NCBI GenBank assembly: GCA_041879425.1
Contig: CP090854.1
Coordinates: 434,001-498,000, forward strand
Length of the DNA: 64,000 bases
Reading direction: 5' to 3'
From: Vibrio pomeroyi
GTDB lineage: Bacteria; Pseudomonadota; Gammaproteobacteria; Enterobacterales; Vibrionaceae
Part shown: positions 37,123 to 47,303 of the stretch, in pieces
How positions within the stretch are numbered: position 1 is the first letter of the stretch
Layout: each line of letters opens with the position of its first letter
Position numbers and translations under genes: made by a program
Notes under the pieces: generated by a model
Told to the model about the DNA's origin: nothing
Databases searched by the model: none
Seen by the model: the letters and a program-made list of their open reading frames with translations, nothing else

Positions 37123-39003
37123 ATGACTGAACAATATAATGCAAAAGACCTCGAGGTACTTGAAGGTCTCGACCCCGTGCGACACCGCCCGGGAATGTAT
37201 ACCGAGACAGAAAGACCTAACCACCTTGCCCAAGAAGTCATTGATAACTCGGTCGATGAAGCACTAGCGGGACACGCTAAGAAGATCAAAGTTGTGCTTC
37301 ATGCAGACCAATCGTTAGAAGTTACCGATGACGGCCGTGGTATGCCCGTTGATATCCACCCTGAAAAAGGGATCTCAGGTGTTGAGCTGATCTTAACCAA
37401 GCTCCACTCTGGCGGTAAATTCTCAAACAACAACTACAAGTTCTCTGGTGGTTTGCACGGGGTAGGTATCTCGGTTGTAAACGCACTATCAAAACGTGTT
37501 GAAGTGACCGTTCGCCGAGAAGGTCAGGTTCATGAGATCGCACTTGAAGGTGGTCATGCCGTAACAGAACTGACTGTAACAGGTACTTGTGGTCATCGTA
37601 ACAGCGGTACATCAGTCCATTTTTGGCCTGATCCAAAATACTTCGACAGCCCAAAATTTTCGACACTTCGCCTTATCAACAACCTACGCGCAAAAGCAGT
37701 ACTTTGCCCAGGTTTAGAAATCACCTTTGTCGATAAAGTTGGTGGTGAAGAGCATAAATGGTTCTATGAAGATGGTCTAAAAGACTACCTTGCTGAAGGC
37801 GTGAAAGGTTATACCTTGTTGCCAGAAGAACCTTATGTGGGTGAATTCGTTGCTGAAACGGAAATGGCTAACTGGGCTATTATCTGGCAACCAGAAGGCG
37901 GTGATATGATCACCGAGAGTTACGTGAACTTAGTACCGACCAAGCAAGGTGGTACACACGTAAACGGTCTTCGCCAAGGTCTGCTTGATGCAATGCGTGA
38001 GTTCTGTGAATTCCGTAATCTACTGCCACGTGGCGTAAAGCTAACGGGTGACGACATCTTCGATCGTTGTTCATACGTTCTGTCTGTGAAGATGCAAGAC
38101 CCTCAGTTTGCTGGTCAAACAAAAGAGCGTTTATCTTCTCGTCAAACCGCAGCGTTTGTCTCTGGTGTGGTAAAAGATGCCTTCAGCCTATGGTTGAATG
38201 AAAAACCGCAACTGGCGGAGCAACTGGCTGAAGCTTGTATTGCCAATGCTCACCGCCGTATGCGCGCGAGCAAAAAGGTTGTGCGTAAAAAAATCGCATC
38301 AGGCCCAGCTCTACCGGGCAAGCTAACTGACTGTTCGGTTCAAGATTTAAGCCGTACCGAAATCTTCTTCGTGGAAGGGGACTCGGCAGGTGGTTCTGCT
38401 AAGCAAGCTCGCGATCGTGAGTTCCAAGCGGTAATGCCACTGCGCGGTAAGATCCTAAATACGTGGGAAGTGTCAGCAGACCAAGTTCTGGCTTCACAAG
38501 AAGTGCACGACATCTCTGTTGCTTTGGGTATTGACCCTGACAACGACGATTTATCAGGCCTGCGTTACGGTAAGATCTGTATCCTTGCCGATGCGGACTC
38601 GGATGGTCTTCACATCGCAACACTTCTATGTGCGCTATTCACTCGTCACTTCAGCGCATTAGTTGAAGCGGGTCATATCTATGTAGCAATGCCACCACTG
38701 TATCGTATCGACTGTGGTAAAGAGGTGTTCTACGCATTGGATGACGATGAAAAAGATGGCGTGCTTGAGCGTTTGTCTAAGAAGAAATCCAAAATCAACG
38801 TACAACGATTCAAAGGTCTGGGTGAGATGAACCCACTTCAGTTGCGCGAAACCACCATGGATCCAAACACTCGTCGCCTTGTTCAATTAACCATTGATGA
38901 CAACGAAGCGACTCTTGAGATGATGGACATGCTGCTAGGTAAAAAGCGTGCTGATGATCGCCGCACATGGCTACAGACTAACGGTGATATGGCCGAGGTA
39001 TAA
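37123..39003 (+). CDS. parE: DNA topoisomerase IV subunit B
   Basis: ParE is the ATPase subunit of topoisomerase IV, which unlinks daughter chromosomes. The 626-residue protein starts MTEQYNAKDLEVLEGLDPVR like E. coli ParE. It has the GHKL ATPase motifs (EVIDNSVDEALAGH, DDGRGMPVD, KFSGGLHGVGISVVNALS) and the Toprim motif EGDSAGGSAKQARDREFQ. A TTG 18 bases upstream keeps the frame open, but the family start is the ATG at 37123. parC follows after three bases. Confidence 0.97.
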   Translation: MTEQYNAKDLEVLEGLDPVRHRPGMYTETERPNHLAQEVIDNSVDEALAGHAKKIKVVLHADQSLEVTDDGRGMPVDIHPEKGISGVELILTKLHSGGKFSNNNYKFSGGLHGVGISVVNALSKRVEVTVRREGQVHEIALEGGHAVTELTVTGTCGHRNSGTSVHFWPDPKYFDSPKFSTLRLINNLRAKAVLCPGLEITFVDKVGGEEHKWFYEDGLKDYLAEGVKGYTLLPEEPYVGEFVAETEMANWAIIWQPEGGDMITESYVNLVPTKQGGTHVNGLRQGLLDAMREFCEFRNLLPRGVKLTGDDIFDRCSYVLSVKMQDPQFAGQTKERLSSRQTAAFVSGVVKDAFSLWLNEKPQLAEQLAEACIANAHRRMRASKKVVRKKIASGPALPGKLTDCSVQDLSRTEIFFVEGDSAGGSAKQARDREFQAVMPLRGKILNTWEVSADQVLASQEVHDISVALGIDPDNDDLSGLRYGKICILADADSDGLHIATLLCALFTRHFSALVEAGHIYVAMPPLYRIDCGKEVFYALDDDEKDGVLERLSKKKSKINVQRFKGLGEMNPLQLRETTMDPNTRRLVQLTIDDNEATLEMMDMLLGKKRADDRRTWLQTNGDMAEV

Positions 39004-39006
39004 TGG

Positions 39007-41265
39007 ATGTCTAACGAAATTACATTTGATGGCGTTGAACAGTTGCCAATGCGCAAGTTCACCGAAGACGCCTATTTAAACTACTCAATGTACGTGATCA
39101 TGGATCGTGCATTGCCTTATATTGGTGACGGCCTTAAGCCCGTTCAGCGCCGTATTATCTATGCGATGTCTGAGCTTGGTTTATCTGCCGCTTCGAAATA
39201 TAAAAAATCAGCACGTACCGTTGGTGACGTACTAGGTAAGTATCACCCACACGGTGACTCTGCTTGTTATGAAGCGATGGTTCTAATGGCGCAGCCGTTT
39301 TCTTACCGCTACCCACTGGTAGATGGTCAAGGTAACTGGGGAGCTCCGGATGATCCGAAATCATTTGCTGCGATGCGTTATACCGAAGCGAAACTGTCTA
39401 AGTTTGCTGAAGTTCTGCTGGGTGAGTTAGGCCAAGGTACGGTCGAATGGCAACCAAACTTTGATGGCACGATGAAAGAGCCACAAATGTTGCCAGCACG
39501 TTTGCCTCATATCCTACTGAACGGTATCACGGGTATCGCGGTAGGTATGGCAACCGACATTCCACCACACAACGTGCGTGAGATTGCGGACGCAACCATT
39601 AAGCTGATTGATAGCCCTAAATCTGAGCTATCGGATATCATGGAAAGCGTGCAAGGTCCTGACTATCCAACAGAAGCTGAGATCATCTCTCCGAAGTCGG
39701 ATATCGAAAAGATCTACAAAACAGGCCGCGGCAGCATCAAGATGCGCGCAGTTTGGCACAAAGAAGGCTCTGATATTGTTATCACGGCTCTGCCTCATCA
39801 AGTGTCAGGCGCTAAGCTGCTTGAGCAAATCGCTAACCAGATGCGAGCTAAGAAGCTACCAATGGTTGACGACTTGCGTGATGAGTCGGATCACGAGAAC
39901 CCAACGCGTATCGTAGTAGTTCCTCGTTCGAATCGTATCGATTGTGATCAACTGATGAGTCACCTATTTGCTTCGACGGATCTAGAGAAGAACTTCCGTG
40001 TTAACTTGAACATGATTGGCTTAGACAATCGTCCTCAAGTTAAAGGTCTGGTTCAAATCCTAAAAGAGTGGATTGAGTTCCGACGCACAACCGTTCGTCG
40101 TCGTCTGCAATACCGTCTAGACAAAGTATTAGCTCGCCTACACATCTTAGAAGGCTTGCTGGTTGCTTACCTCAATATTGATGAAGTGATTGAAATCATT
40201 CGTACAGAAGACGAACCATGTCCTGTGCTGATGAGCCGCTTCAATATTACTGAGACACAAGCGAACGCTATCTTAGACATTAAACTTCGTAACTTAGCTA
40301 AGTTAGAAGAGTTTAAGATTCGTGCCGAACAAGAAGAGCTTGAAGCGGAACGCGATAAGCTTGAAAAACTACTGGGTTCTGAGCGTCGTCTAAACACCCT
40401 GATCAAGAAAGAAATCCAAGCGGATGCCGAGAAATATGGTGACGATCGTCGTTCTCCATTGGTTGAACGTGCAGAAGCAAAAGCGCTAACAGAGCGTGAC
40501 CTTGTTCCTAGTGAGCCAATCACGGTTGTGCTGTCTGAGAAAGGTTGGATTCGTCATGCGAAAGGGCATGAGGTTGACGCTGAGGGCTTGAACTACAAGT
40601 CTGGCGATAAATTCTTAGCAAGCGCTAAGGGTAAGAGTAACCAACAAGCGGTGTTCCTTGGTAGTGATGGCCGAAGCTATTCCCTTGAGTCTCATTCATT
40701 ACCGTCGGCACGAAGCCAAGGTGAGCCGATTACAGGCCGCCTGAACGTGAGCCCAGGTACTTCTATTCGCCAAGTGGTGATGGGAGAGAATGAGCAGCTA
40801 TGGTTAGTCGGTTCTGATGCCGGATACGGCTTTGTTTGTAAGGGCAGTGATCTGCTTTCGAAGAACAAGAGCGGTAAAGCGTTAGTTAACTTGCCACAGT
40901 CTTCTGAAGTGATGATGCCGAGCCCGATTGCTGATTTGGACAGTAACCAGATTCTAGCGATTACTAACCAAGGGCGTATGTTGTTGTTCCCGATTAAAGA
41001 CCTACCTCAACTGAGCAAAGGTAAGGGTAACAAGATCATCAACATCCCTTCTGCGAAAGCAAAAGAGCGTGAAGAGTTTGTATCGCACTTGATGGCTATC
41101 CCTGAGAACGCGACGCTGACTATCTACGCAGGCAAACGTAAGCTTGGTTTGAAACCATCGGATCTTGAAAACTTCCGTGGTGAACGTGGTCGTCGTGGTG
41201 GGTTACTGCCGAGAGGGTTGCAACGAGTGACTCGTATTGACATCGATGAGCCAAGTGAATCATAG
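39007..41265 (+). CDS. parC: DNA topoisomerase IV subunit A
   Basis: ParC is the breakage-rejoining subunit of topoisomerase IV. The 752-residue protein has the catalytic tyrosine in [15 protein letters not shown] and the quinolone-resistance region [12 protein letters not shown] with Ser85 and Glu89, the unmutated residues associated with quinolone susceptibility. The C-terminal domain carries GyrA-like beta-pinwheel repeats. It directly follows parE and ends in a terminator. Confidence 0.97.
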   Translation: MSNEITFDGVEQLPMRKFTEDAYLNYSMYVIMDRALPYIGDGLKPVQRRIIYAMSELGLSAASKYKKSARTVGDVLGKYHPHGDSACYEAMVLMAQPFSYRYPLVDGQGNWGAPDDPKSFAAMRYTEAKLSKFAEVLLGELGQGTVEWQPNFDGTMKEPQMLPARLPHILLNGITGIAVGMATDIPPHNVREIADATIKLIDSPKSELSDIMESVQGPDYPTEAEIISPKSDIEKIYKTGRGSIKMRAVWHKEGSDIVITALPHQVSGAKLLEQIANQMRAKKLPMVDDLRDESDHENPTRIVVVPRSNRIDCDQLMSHLFASTDLEKNFRVNLNMIGLDNRPQVKGLVQILKEWIEFRRTTVRRRLQYRLDKVLARLHILEGLLVAYLNIDEVIEIIRTEDEPCPVLMSRFNITETQANAILDIKLRNLAKLEEFKIRAEQEELEAERDKLEKLLGSERRLNTLIKKEIQADAEKYGDDRRSPLVERAEAKALTERDLVPSEPITVVLSEKGWIRHAKGHEVDAEGLNYKSGDKFLASAKGKSNQQAVFLGSDGRSYSLESHSLPSARSQGEPITGRLNVSPGTSIRQVVMGENEQLWLVGSDAGYGFVCKGSDLLSKNKSGKALVNLPQSSEVMMPSPIADLDSNQILAITNQGRMLLFPIKDLPQLSKGKGNKIINIPSAKAKEREEFVSHLMAIPENATLTIYAGKRKLGLKPSDLENFRGERGRRGGLLPRGLQRVTRIDIDEPSES

Positions 41266-41295
41266 AGACGCTTGATACCATCTTCGGATAAAATT

Positions 41296-41322
41296 AAACC
41301 CAGCTTGATAGCTGGGTTTTTT
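41296..41322 (+). terminator. Terminator of parC
   Basis: AAACCCAGC (41296-41304) pairs with GCTGGGTTT (41311-41319) and is followed by TTT. It lies 30 bases after the stop. Confidence 0.88.
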
Positions 41323-41382
41323 GTATCTGTATTCTTTTGTATTCGTACTTTAGCCGTTTGAATCGCTAGCTTTAGAATTGCT

Positions 41383-42447
41383 CTACAAACGAGTATCTTC
41401 AGCGATGGTGACCTTAAGAGTCTTGTTCTCACCTTGGCGTAAAATACCGACATCAATAACCGTGCCTGGACGTAAATCAGTAACAATGTCCATCACGCTC
41501 TGACGTCCATTAACTTGGGTGTTGTTGATGCTAACAATGATATCTTGCGCTTCAAAGCCTGCATCAGCAGCTGGCCCGTTCGGGTCTATGCCTAATACAA
41601 CAATCCCGCCAATGTTCTTGGTACCGAGTAAGCGTGACGTGACTGAATTGATGTCTTGCCCGTCGATACCGATATAACCACGAATGACACGACCATCTGC
41701 GATGATCTTCTCCATGATTTTATTAGCCAGTGGGTAAGGGATAGCAAACGAGATCCCGTAGGTTTCCATATCCGTAGCTTGCTGGAAAGAAGCGGTGTTG
41801 ATACCGACTAACTCACCTTGTGAGTTAACCAGTGCACCACCAGAGTTACCTTCATTAATCGCCGCATCGGTTTGGATAAAGGCTTGATGTCCATCGGCAC
41901 TGATCGAAGAGCGCCCCGTTGCTGAGATGATGCCGAAGGTTGTTGTTTGGCCTAGGTTATATGGGTTACCGATCGCCAGTACCACATCACCGACATTAGC
42001 TTTGTAGCTTGGGTTTAATGGGATTACTGGTAGGTTGTCACCGCTGACTCTCAGTATCGCGATATCGGTACGCTTGTCTGAGCCGACAAGTTGTGCTGCA
42101 GCGACTCGGCCATCTTGAAGTGCCACTACGATTTGGTCAGCCTGAGCAACCACGTGGAAGTTAGTAATGATATAGCCTTTTTCGCTGACAATTACTCCTG
42201 AACCCAAACCTTGAGTCAGCAGTTTGTTGCGATCGCTTTCTGCGTATTTACGGCTATAAATATTGACCACAGCTGGCGCCGCGCGGCGTACAGCTTGATT
42301 AAATGAAATCTGAAGCGAACCGATGTTATCCACCTTAGGGCTGGTAACATCAGAAACAATAGCGGGTCTCAAGCTTGGAAATGCAAGAAGAATAAGCGCC
42401 GCTGAAACAAGTCCAAGGGAAATAGAACGAAATAGAAAGGACAGCAT
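41383..42447 (-). CDS. degS: Periplasmic stress-sensing protease DegS
   Basis: DegS cuts the anti-sigma factor RseA when unfolded outer-membrane proteins bind its PDZ domain, starting the sigma-E response. The 354-residue protein has an N-terminal membrane anchor (LFRSISLGLVSAALILLAFP), a trypsin-like domain with His in TNFHVVAQAD, Asp in RTDIAILRV and Ser in NEGNSGGALVN, and one PDZ domain at about 255-345. The single PDZ and uncleaved anchor separate it from DegQ. It lies 158 bp downstream of degQ on the same strand, with a terminator between. Confidence 0.95.
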   Translation of the reverse strand: MLSFLFRSISLGLVSAALILLAFPSLRPAIVSDVTSPKVDNIGSLQISFNQAVRRAAPAVVNIYSRKYAESDRNKLLTQGLGSGVIVSEKGYIITNFHVVAQADQIVVALQDGRVAAAQLVGSDKRTDIAILRVSGDNLPVIPLNPSYKANVGDVVLAIGNPYNLGQTTTFGIISATGRSSISADGHQAFIQTDAAINEGNSGGALVNSQGELVGINTASFQQATDMETYGISFAIPYPLANKIMEKIIADGRVIRGYIGIDGQDINSVTSRLLGTKNIGGIVVLGIDPNGPAADAGFEAQDIIVSINNTQVNGRQSVMDIVTDLRPGTVIDVGILRQGENKTLKVTIAEDTRL

Positions 42448-42536
42448 GTTTCCCTCTTCAACAAGTAAGGTGTGAAGCCTCCGTAGATGGATGACTGACT
42501 TGATTACTAGTGAAGCATAGCATTTTGATTCATCTA

Positions 42537-42585
42537 AAGAAAAGGGAGACTGAGTAAGTTTAAAGCAAACTTACCGAGCCTCCCT
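42537..42585 (-). terminator. Terminator of degQ
   Basis: On the minus strand GGGAGGCTCGGTAAGTTT pairs with AAACTTACTCAGTCTCCC across a GCTTT loop with a few mismatches, followed by TTTTCTTT. It lies between degQ and degS. Confidence 0.78.
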
Positions 42586-42605
42586 GTTATTACGCTGACG
42601 TATGG

Positions 42606-43961
42606 CTATCTAATAACGAGGTAGATAGTTCTGTCGCCACGTTGGATATTTAGCGCTAGTACGCCCGGTTGTTTCTCAAGAATCTCTCTAAATTCAGCCA
42701 AGTTCTTAACGGTTTGGCGATTGACGCCAATAATGATGTCGTCTTTGAGAAGTTGATAAGCCTCTGCTGGTGAGCCTTGAGCCACACTTGACACCTTCAC
42801 GCCCGTTGCTGAGTCGCTGTCTGTTGTGTTGGTAAGTTCAGCTCCAGCAAGCCCTTCATGGAGTTTTTCAGCTTGTGTCTTGCTGTTAGTCGATTCACCA
42901 AGAGTTACGTCAAAGGTCTTACTCTTTCCATCGCGAACTACACCAAGTTCAATTTGTTTACCCGCACCTAGAGTTGCGACCTTGGCTCTTAGCTCGCTAA
43001 AGGTATCAATGCGCTTACCGTTGATAGAGACAATAATATCGCCCGCTTTCAGGCCTGCTTTATCTGCGGCACTGTCAGGTACAATTTGGCTAACGAAGGC
43101 ACCTTTACTGGATTCATAACCTAGTGCTTCTGCCAGTTCAGAGGTGACTTCTCCGCCTTGAACACCAAGCATGCCACGTTTTACTTCACCGAAATCGAGG
43201 ATTTGTTCTGTCAGGTTTTTCATCATATTGGATGGGATTGCAAAGCCGATACCGACGTTACCTCCGTTAGGGCCAAGGATGGCTGTGTTGATACCAATCA
43301 GTTCACCGTTGAGGTTCACTAGTGCACCCCCAGAGTTACCGCTGTTGATTGCTGCATCGGTTTGAATGAAGTTCTCAAAGTTTTCTAGGTTTAGGCCGCT
43401 ACGACCGAGCGCAGAAACAATACCGGATGTCACGGTTTGCCCGAGCCCAAATGGGTTACCAATTGCCACACTAAAATCACCGACTCTTAGCTTGTCTGAG
43501 TCTGCGACTTTTATCTGGGTAAGGTTTTTCGCTTCTTCGAGTTTAAGTAGTGCGATATCTGACATCTGGTCGCCACCGATAAGCTCGGCATCGTATTCTC
43601 GACCATCATGAAGTTTTACTTTGATATCGTCGGCACCATTAATCACATGGTAGTTAGTCACGATATGGCCTTTCTTGGCATCAATGATTACACCAGAGCC
43701 TAATCCGCGGAATGGGCGTTCTCGTGTTTGTTCGGGACCAAAAAAGAATTGAAATTGTTCAGGGATTTGCTGACGTTGTACCTGTTTGCCTTCTACGGCA
43801 ATACTAACCACAGCGGGGGTCACTTGTTCAAGCATAGGCGCGAGGCTTGGTAATTGTTCGTTACCCACACTTAATGGCAGTGCGGCCGTTGCTTGAATGG
43901 GGGTGATGATTGAACTTAAGCTTAAAGTCAGTACTGATAAAGCAAGCAAAGGTTTTTTCAT
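42606..43961 (-). CDS. degQ: Periplasmic serine protease/chaperone DegQ (Do family)
   Basis: A Do-family quality-control protease of the periplasm. The 451-residue precursor has a signal peptide (KKPLLALSVLTLSLSSIITP then IQATA), a protease domain with His in TNYHVINGADD, Asp in MSDIALLKLEE and Ser in NSGNSGGALVN, and two PDZ domains (about 260-350 and 365-451). The frame is open further upstream to 44054, but AGGAG lies just before the paired ATGs at 43964 and 43961; spacing slightly favours 43961. DegP and DegQ cannot be fully separated from sequence; position next to degS and zapG favours DegQ. Confidence 0.93.
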   Translation of the reverse strand: MKKPLLALSVLTLSLSSIITPIQATAALPLSVGNEQLPSLAPMLEQVTPAVVSIAVEGKQVQRQQIPEQFQFFFGPEQTRERPFRGLGSGVIIDAKKGHIVTNYHVINGADDIKVKLHDGREYDAELIGGDQMSDIALLKLEEAKNLTQIKVADSDKLRVGDFSVAIGNPFGLGQTVTSGIVSALGRSGLNLENFENFIQTDAAINSGNSGGALVNLNGELIGINTAILGPNGGNVGIGFAIPSNMMKNLTEQILDFGEVKRGMLGVQGGEVTSELAEALGYESSKGAFVSQIVPDSAADKAGLKAGDIIVSINGKRIDTFSELRAKVATLGAGKQIELGVVRDGKSKTFDVTLGESTNSKTQAEKLHEGLAGAELTNTTDSDSATGVKVSSVAQGSPAEAYQLLKDDIIIGVNRQTVKNLAEFREILEKQPGVLALNIQRGDRTIYLVIR

Positions 43962-44088
43962 CATAAACTCCTCTCTAGTTAAGGTCTTACCCCTCTCAAT
44001 ACGTGTAATAAGTATGAGAAGTTTCAAATGACCTGAGTGAAAGTTATGACTCAAAAACCTTTGTAAAGTTCACAGAAGTGTTAAATGT

Positions 44089-44544
44089 TTATGATGCTTT
44101 TGCTGTCACTACATCAGGAGCATCAATGATCTCTTTCTTCTGTTCTGTAAATAAACCGGTTGCGCCATTCGCGTAATCTTTCGGTTGTTCCTCAAGTGTC
44201 GCTTCTTTAATTGAAGGCTTATCTTGTGATTTGTCCGAATGAGCCGCGGCTGTTTTCACAAACGGGTTGTCTTGCTCTGGCAGGTTAGGAATCAGCTCTG
44301 AGCTTGTTTTTTCCATGTGTTGGTACAGTTTCGTGTAGTCCTTACCTAAGGTGTCCAACATTTCTGCTGATTTCGCAAAGTGGTCAGCCAGCTCTTGTCG
44401 CTGCTGTTCCAGGGCAAACTTTGCGCTATCCAATTCTTTCTGTACGTTCTTTTGTTTTTTGTATTCAGGTGTCATAAGACGAGAAATAGCGACCCCTAAA
44501 ATAACTCCGACTAGTAAACCGGCAACGGCATACATCCAAGGCAT
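44089..44544 (-). CDS. zapG: Z-ring associated protein ZapG (YhcB, DUF1043)
   Basis: The 151-residue inner-membrane protein has a single N-terminal membrane segment (MPWMYAVAGLLVGVILGVAI). A coiled-coil cytoplasmic part follows with the DUF1043 pattern LDSAKFALEQQRQELADHFA and SAEMLDTLGKDYTKLYQHM. The tail is acidic and low in complexity. In E. coli, YhcB affects cell division, envelope synthesis and cell shape. It is divergent from zapE and upstream of degQ-degS, the conserved order in this group. Confidence 0.93.
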   Translation of the reverse strand: MPWMYAVAGLLVGVILGVAISRLMTPEYKKQKNVQKELDSAKFALEQQRQELADHFAKSAEMLDTLGKDYTKLYQHMEKTSSELIPNLPEQDNPFVKTAAAHSDKSQDKPSIKEATLEEQPKDYANGATGLFTEQKKEIIDAPDVVTAKAS

Positions 44545-44764
44545 AACAGCTCCTTATTATTGTTTTTTAACATGTTTGTTACTGCTTAGTTACACGTGCT
44601 ACGGCTCCATGGTACTATGAGAAAGCCGCAGTATAAAGAGAAATGCGTGTGCGCTACTTAGCAGTTTAGTGCTGCATTATTCACCGCATTACTTAATCTA
44701 TCGTACTGTCGGAGCCCATTTTTATTTGCTGTCTGAATATCGCTTTCATTGTGGAAATGTCGTC

Positions 44765-45868
44765 ATGAATCCCATCAAAAAATACGAACAAGATATAAAA
44801 GAACATGGATTTCAAAGAGATCCAGCACAAGAGCAAGCAGTTAAATCTTTAGATGAACTCTTTCATCAATTCCAAGATTACATGAATACGCCCATTCCTC
44901 AACTGACTCGATTCCAGAAATTATTGGGTAAAAAGCCAGAGCTGCCACAGCCACCGAAAGGTCTCTATTTTTGGGGCGGTGTAGGACGCGGTAAAACTTA
45001 TTTAATGGATACGTTCTACGATGCCTTACCGACCACTAAAAAAATGCGTGTTCACTTTCACCGCTTTATGTATCGAGTGCATGATGAGTTGAAGGCACTA
45101 GGTAACGTTAGCGACCCATTGCCTTTGGTTGCGGATAAATTGAAAGAAGAGGCGGATATTATCTGCTTCGATGAATTTTTTGTTTCCGATATTACGGATG
45201 CCATGATCCTAGGGACCTTGTTCCAAGAGTTGTTCGCTCGAAACGTTATTTTGGTCGCGACCTCTAATATTCCCCCTGCGGATCTATATCGTAACGGGTT
45301 ACAGAGAGCGCGTTTCTTACCGGCCATTAAGCTAATTCAAGACAACTGCCACATTCTTAATGTTGATAGCGGCATTGATTATCGCCTACGTACCCTAGAG
45401 CAGGCTGAAATTTATCATTACCCATTGGATAGCCAAGCGAATATCAACCTAGAAAAATATTACGCACAATTAGTCGGTGAAGATAAAGAGAAGCTGAAGC
45501 AGATTGAGGTTAACCACCGTCAATTAGATGTAGTCGAAGCGAGTGATGGTGTGCTGCATGGTACTTTTGCTCAGCTTTGTCAGTCGGCTCGTAGCCAGAA
45601 TGACTACATTGAGCTCTCACGTGTTTACCATACCGTTCTGTTGGCTGATGTATTGCAAATGGGCGCGACTTCAGATGACGCAGCGAGACGTTTTATCGCG
45701 TTGGTGGATGAGTTCTACGAGCGTAATGTGAAATTGATTATTTCAGCGGAAGTTGAGCTAGAAAAATTGTATACCCATGGGCAGCTAGAGTTTGAATTTA
45801 AACGTTGTCAGTCGCGTTTAATCGAAATGCAGAGCCATGAATATTTGGCAAAAGAACACTTAAGTTAG
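44765..45868 (+). CDS. zapE: Cell division ATPase ZapE (AFG1-like)
   Basis: ZapE is an AAA-type ATPase that binds FtsZ and acts late in constriction under some conditions. The 367-residue protein begins MNPIKKYEQDIKEHGFQRDP. It has Walker A in GLYFWGGVGRGKTYLMDTFY, Walker B in DIICFDEFFVSDITDAMIL and the downstream segment NVILVATSNIPPADLYRNGL. The frame is open from 44669, but family alignment and GTGGAAA upstream support the ATG at 44765. It is divergent from zapG. Confidence 0.94.
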   Translation: MNPIKKYEQDIKEHGFQRDPAQEQAVKSLDELFHQFQDYMNTPIPQLTRFQKLLGKKPELPQPPKGLYFWGGVGRGKTYLMDTFYDALPTTKKMRVHFHRFMYRVHDELKALGNVSDPLPLVADKLKEEADIICFDEFFVSDITDAMILGTLFQELFARNVILVATSNIPPADLYRNGLQRARFLPAIKLIQDNCHILNVDSGIDYRLRTLEQAEIYHYPLDSQANINLEKYYAQLVGEDKEKLKQIEVNHRQLDVVEASDGVLHGTFAQLCQSARSQNDYIELSRVYHTVLLADVLQMGATSDDAARRFIALVDEFYERNVKLIISAEVELEKLYTHGQLEFEFKRCQSRLIEMQSHEYLAKEHLS

Positions 45869-45950
45869 CTCTGATTATCTCGAATAAGAAATAGAATTAA
45901 AAAAATCGTGATTTTGTTCAAAAAGAGGTGATTTTTTCTTCGCTCTTCTC

Positions 45951-46115
45951 TATAATCCTGCGACCTACCGTTACTGCGGGCCTCTAGCGATGAGTAAAAT
46001 CACGTTATGCCAAGAGTTTTCCAACACTCGAAGGGGTGATGAATGGTAACTCTTAGACAGTGGGAATACGCGAGTATTCCTTAAGTGTAAATTTTTTAAA
46101 TAGGTAATTATTAGC
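45951..46115 (+). promoter_or_regulatory. rplM promoter and structured 5' leader
   Basis: A perfect -10 TATAAT sits at 45951-45956 with a weak -35 (TGATTT near 45929). The transcript would have a leader of about 150 nt. It contains the hairpin GGAATAC (46063-46069), GCGA tetraloop, GTATTCC (46074-46080). There is no strong Shine-Dalgarno next to the rplM ATG. In E. coli, L13 represses translation of its own rplM-rpsI mRNA, so this leader is a reasonable candidate for the same control. Confidence 0.55.
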
Positions 46116-46544
46116 ATGAAAACTTTCGTTGCTAAACCAGAAACTGTAAAACGCGACTGGTATGTTGTAGACGCTGAAGGCAAAACTCTTGGCCGTCTAG
46201 CAAGTGAAATCGCTTCTCGCCTACGCGGCAAGCACAAAGCAGAATACACTCCTCACGTAGACACTGGTGATTACATCATCGTTGTTAACGCTGAGAAAGT
46301 TGCTGTAACTGGTAACAAAGCTAAGGGTAAGGTTTACTACCGTCACTCTGAGTTCCCAGGTGGTCTTAAAACTATCACTTTTGAAAAGCTAATTGCTAAG
46401 AAACCAGAAATGGTTCTAGAACTAGCAGTTAAAGGTATGCTTCCACGTGGTCCTCTAGGCCGCGCGATGTACCGTAAGCTTAAAGTGTACGCTGGTACTG
46501 AGCACAACCATGTTGCTCAACAGCCACAAGTACTAGACATCTAA
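46116..46544 (+). CDS. rplM: 50S ribosomal protein L13
   Basis: The 142-residue protein [20 protein letters not shown] has the exact length of E. coli L13 and the conserved [20 protein letters not shown] and [20 protein letters not shown] segments. L13 is an early-assembly protein of the large subunit. It forms the usual operon with rpsI, which starts 13 bases after its stop. Confidence 0.98.
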   Translation: MKTFVAKPETVKRDWYVVDAEGKTLGRLASEIASRLRGKHKAEYTPHVDTGDYIIVVNAEKVAVTGNKAKGKVYYRHSEFPGGLKTITFEKLIAKKPEMVLELAVKGMLPRGPLGRAMYRKLKVYAGTEHNHVAQQPQVLDI

Positions 46545-46557
46545 GGGGATTATGAAA

Positions 46558-46950
46558 ATGGCAGAGAATCAATACTACGGCACTGGTCGTCGCAAAAGCT
46601 CAGCAGCTCGTGTTTTCATCAAACCAGGCTCTGGTGAGATCGTAATCAACAAGCGTAGCCTTGATGTTTACTTCGGTCGTCCAACTTCTCGTATGGTTGT
46701 TAAGCAACCTCTTGAGCTAGTTGAACTAACTGAGAAACTTGACCTTTACATCACTGTTTCTGGTGGTGGTATTTCTGGTCAAGCTGGCGCAATCCGCCAC
46801 GGTATCACTCGCGCTCTTATGGAGTACGATGAAACTCTACGTCCTGCTCTACGTGCAGCTGGCTACGTTACTCGTGACGCTCGTTGCGTTGAACGTAAGA
46901 AAGTTGGTCTACGTAAAGCACGTCGTAAACCTCAATTCTCTAAGCGTTAA
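46558..46950 (+). CDS. rpsI: 30S ribosomal protein S9
   Basis: The 130-residue protein [20 protein letters not shown] ends in the conserved RRKPQFSKR tail whose last residues reach the P-site tRNA. An in-frame ATG two codons earlier (46552) is only three bases from the GGGG ribosome binding site; the ATG at 46558 has nine bases and matches the E. coli protein, so it is preferred. Confidence 0.97.
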   Translation: MAENQYYGTGRRKSSAARVFIKPGSGEIVINKRSLDVYFGRPTSRMVVKQPLELVELTEKLDLYITVSGGGISGQAGAIRHGITRALMEYDETLRPALRAAGYVTRDARCVERKKVGLRKARRKPQFSKR

Positions 46951-47004
46951 TTTTTCTTTACGAAAAAGTACACGCTCCCAGTTTTATTACTGGAATTGTG
47001 GTTC

Positions 47005-47032
47005 AAAGCTCGGCTATATGCCGGGCTTTTTG
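47005..47032 (+). terminator. Terminator of rplM-rpsI
   Basis: AAAGCTCGGC (47005-47014) pairs with GCCGGGCTTT (47020-47029), including one T-G pair, followed by TT and more T-rich sequence. Confidence 0.87.
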
Positions 47033-47154
47033 TTTTTATACCCCCGCTAAACGCTTTCCCTCCCTCGTTTTATTTCCAAATTCTTATATTTTGAAAGCTT
47101 TTGTAACCCAATGTGCGCTTTGCCTCATGATTGTTACAAAAAGGTAGCTTTATC

Positions 47155-47183
47155 TTGTCAAAAAGTAGGGTTTTATTTATCAT
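47155..47183 (+). promoter_or_regulatory. Candidate promoter of petABC
   Basis: TTGTCA (47155-47160) and TATCAT (47178-47183) are 17 bases apart, a good sigma-70 match. The leader to petA would be about 90 bases. The 330-bp gap from rpsI to petA otherwise holds the rpsI terminator and the short ORF at 47265. Confidence 0.5.
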
Positions 47184-47264
47184 TTGCCGTCAATAAATAG
47201 AACTAAATACATATTTTGTTAGCCATGCTCTTTAATCGGAATAATTTCAATCCATAAGGAGCAA

Positions 47265-47303
47265 ATGGGAGAATGTTTGGATGAGCAACGCGCCTTTAAA
47301 TAA
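47265..47303 (+). other. Short upstream ORF (12 codons) overlapping the petA start
   Basis: AAGGAG at about 47256-47261 is the best ribosome binding site in the area, and the first ATG after it is 47265. That frame reads MGECLDEQRAFK and stops at 47301-47303, out of frame with petA and 22 bases past the petA ATG (47281). Ribosomes could translate it and reinitiate at petA, or the AAGGAG could be a chance match. Coding is unproven. Confidence 0.3.

Noticed and set aside
39007..41265. Quinolone-resistance mutation in parC
   Set aside because: Residues Ser85 and Glu89 are the unmutated forms.
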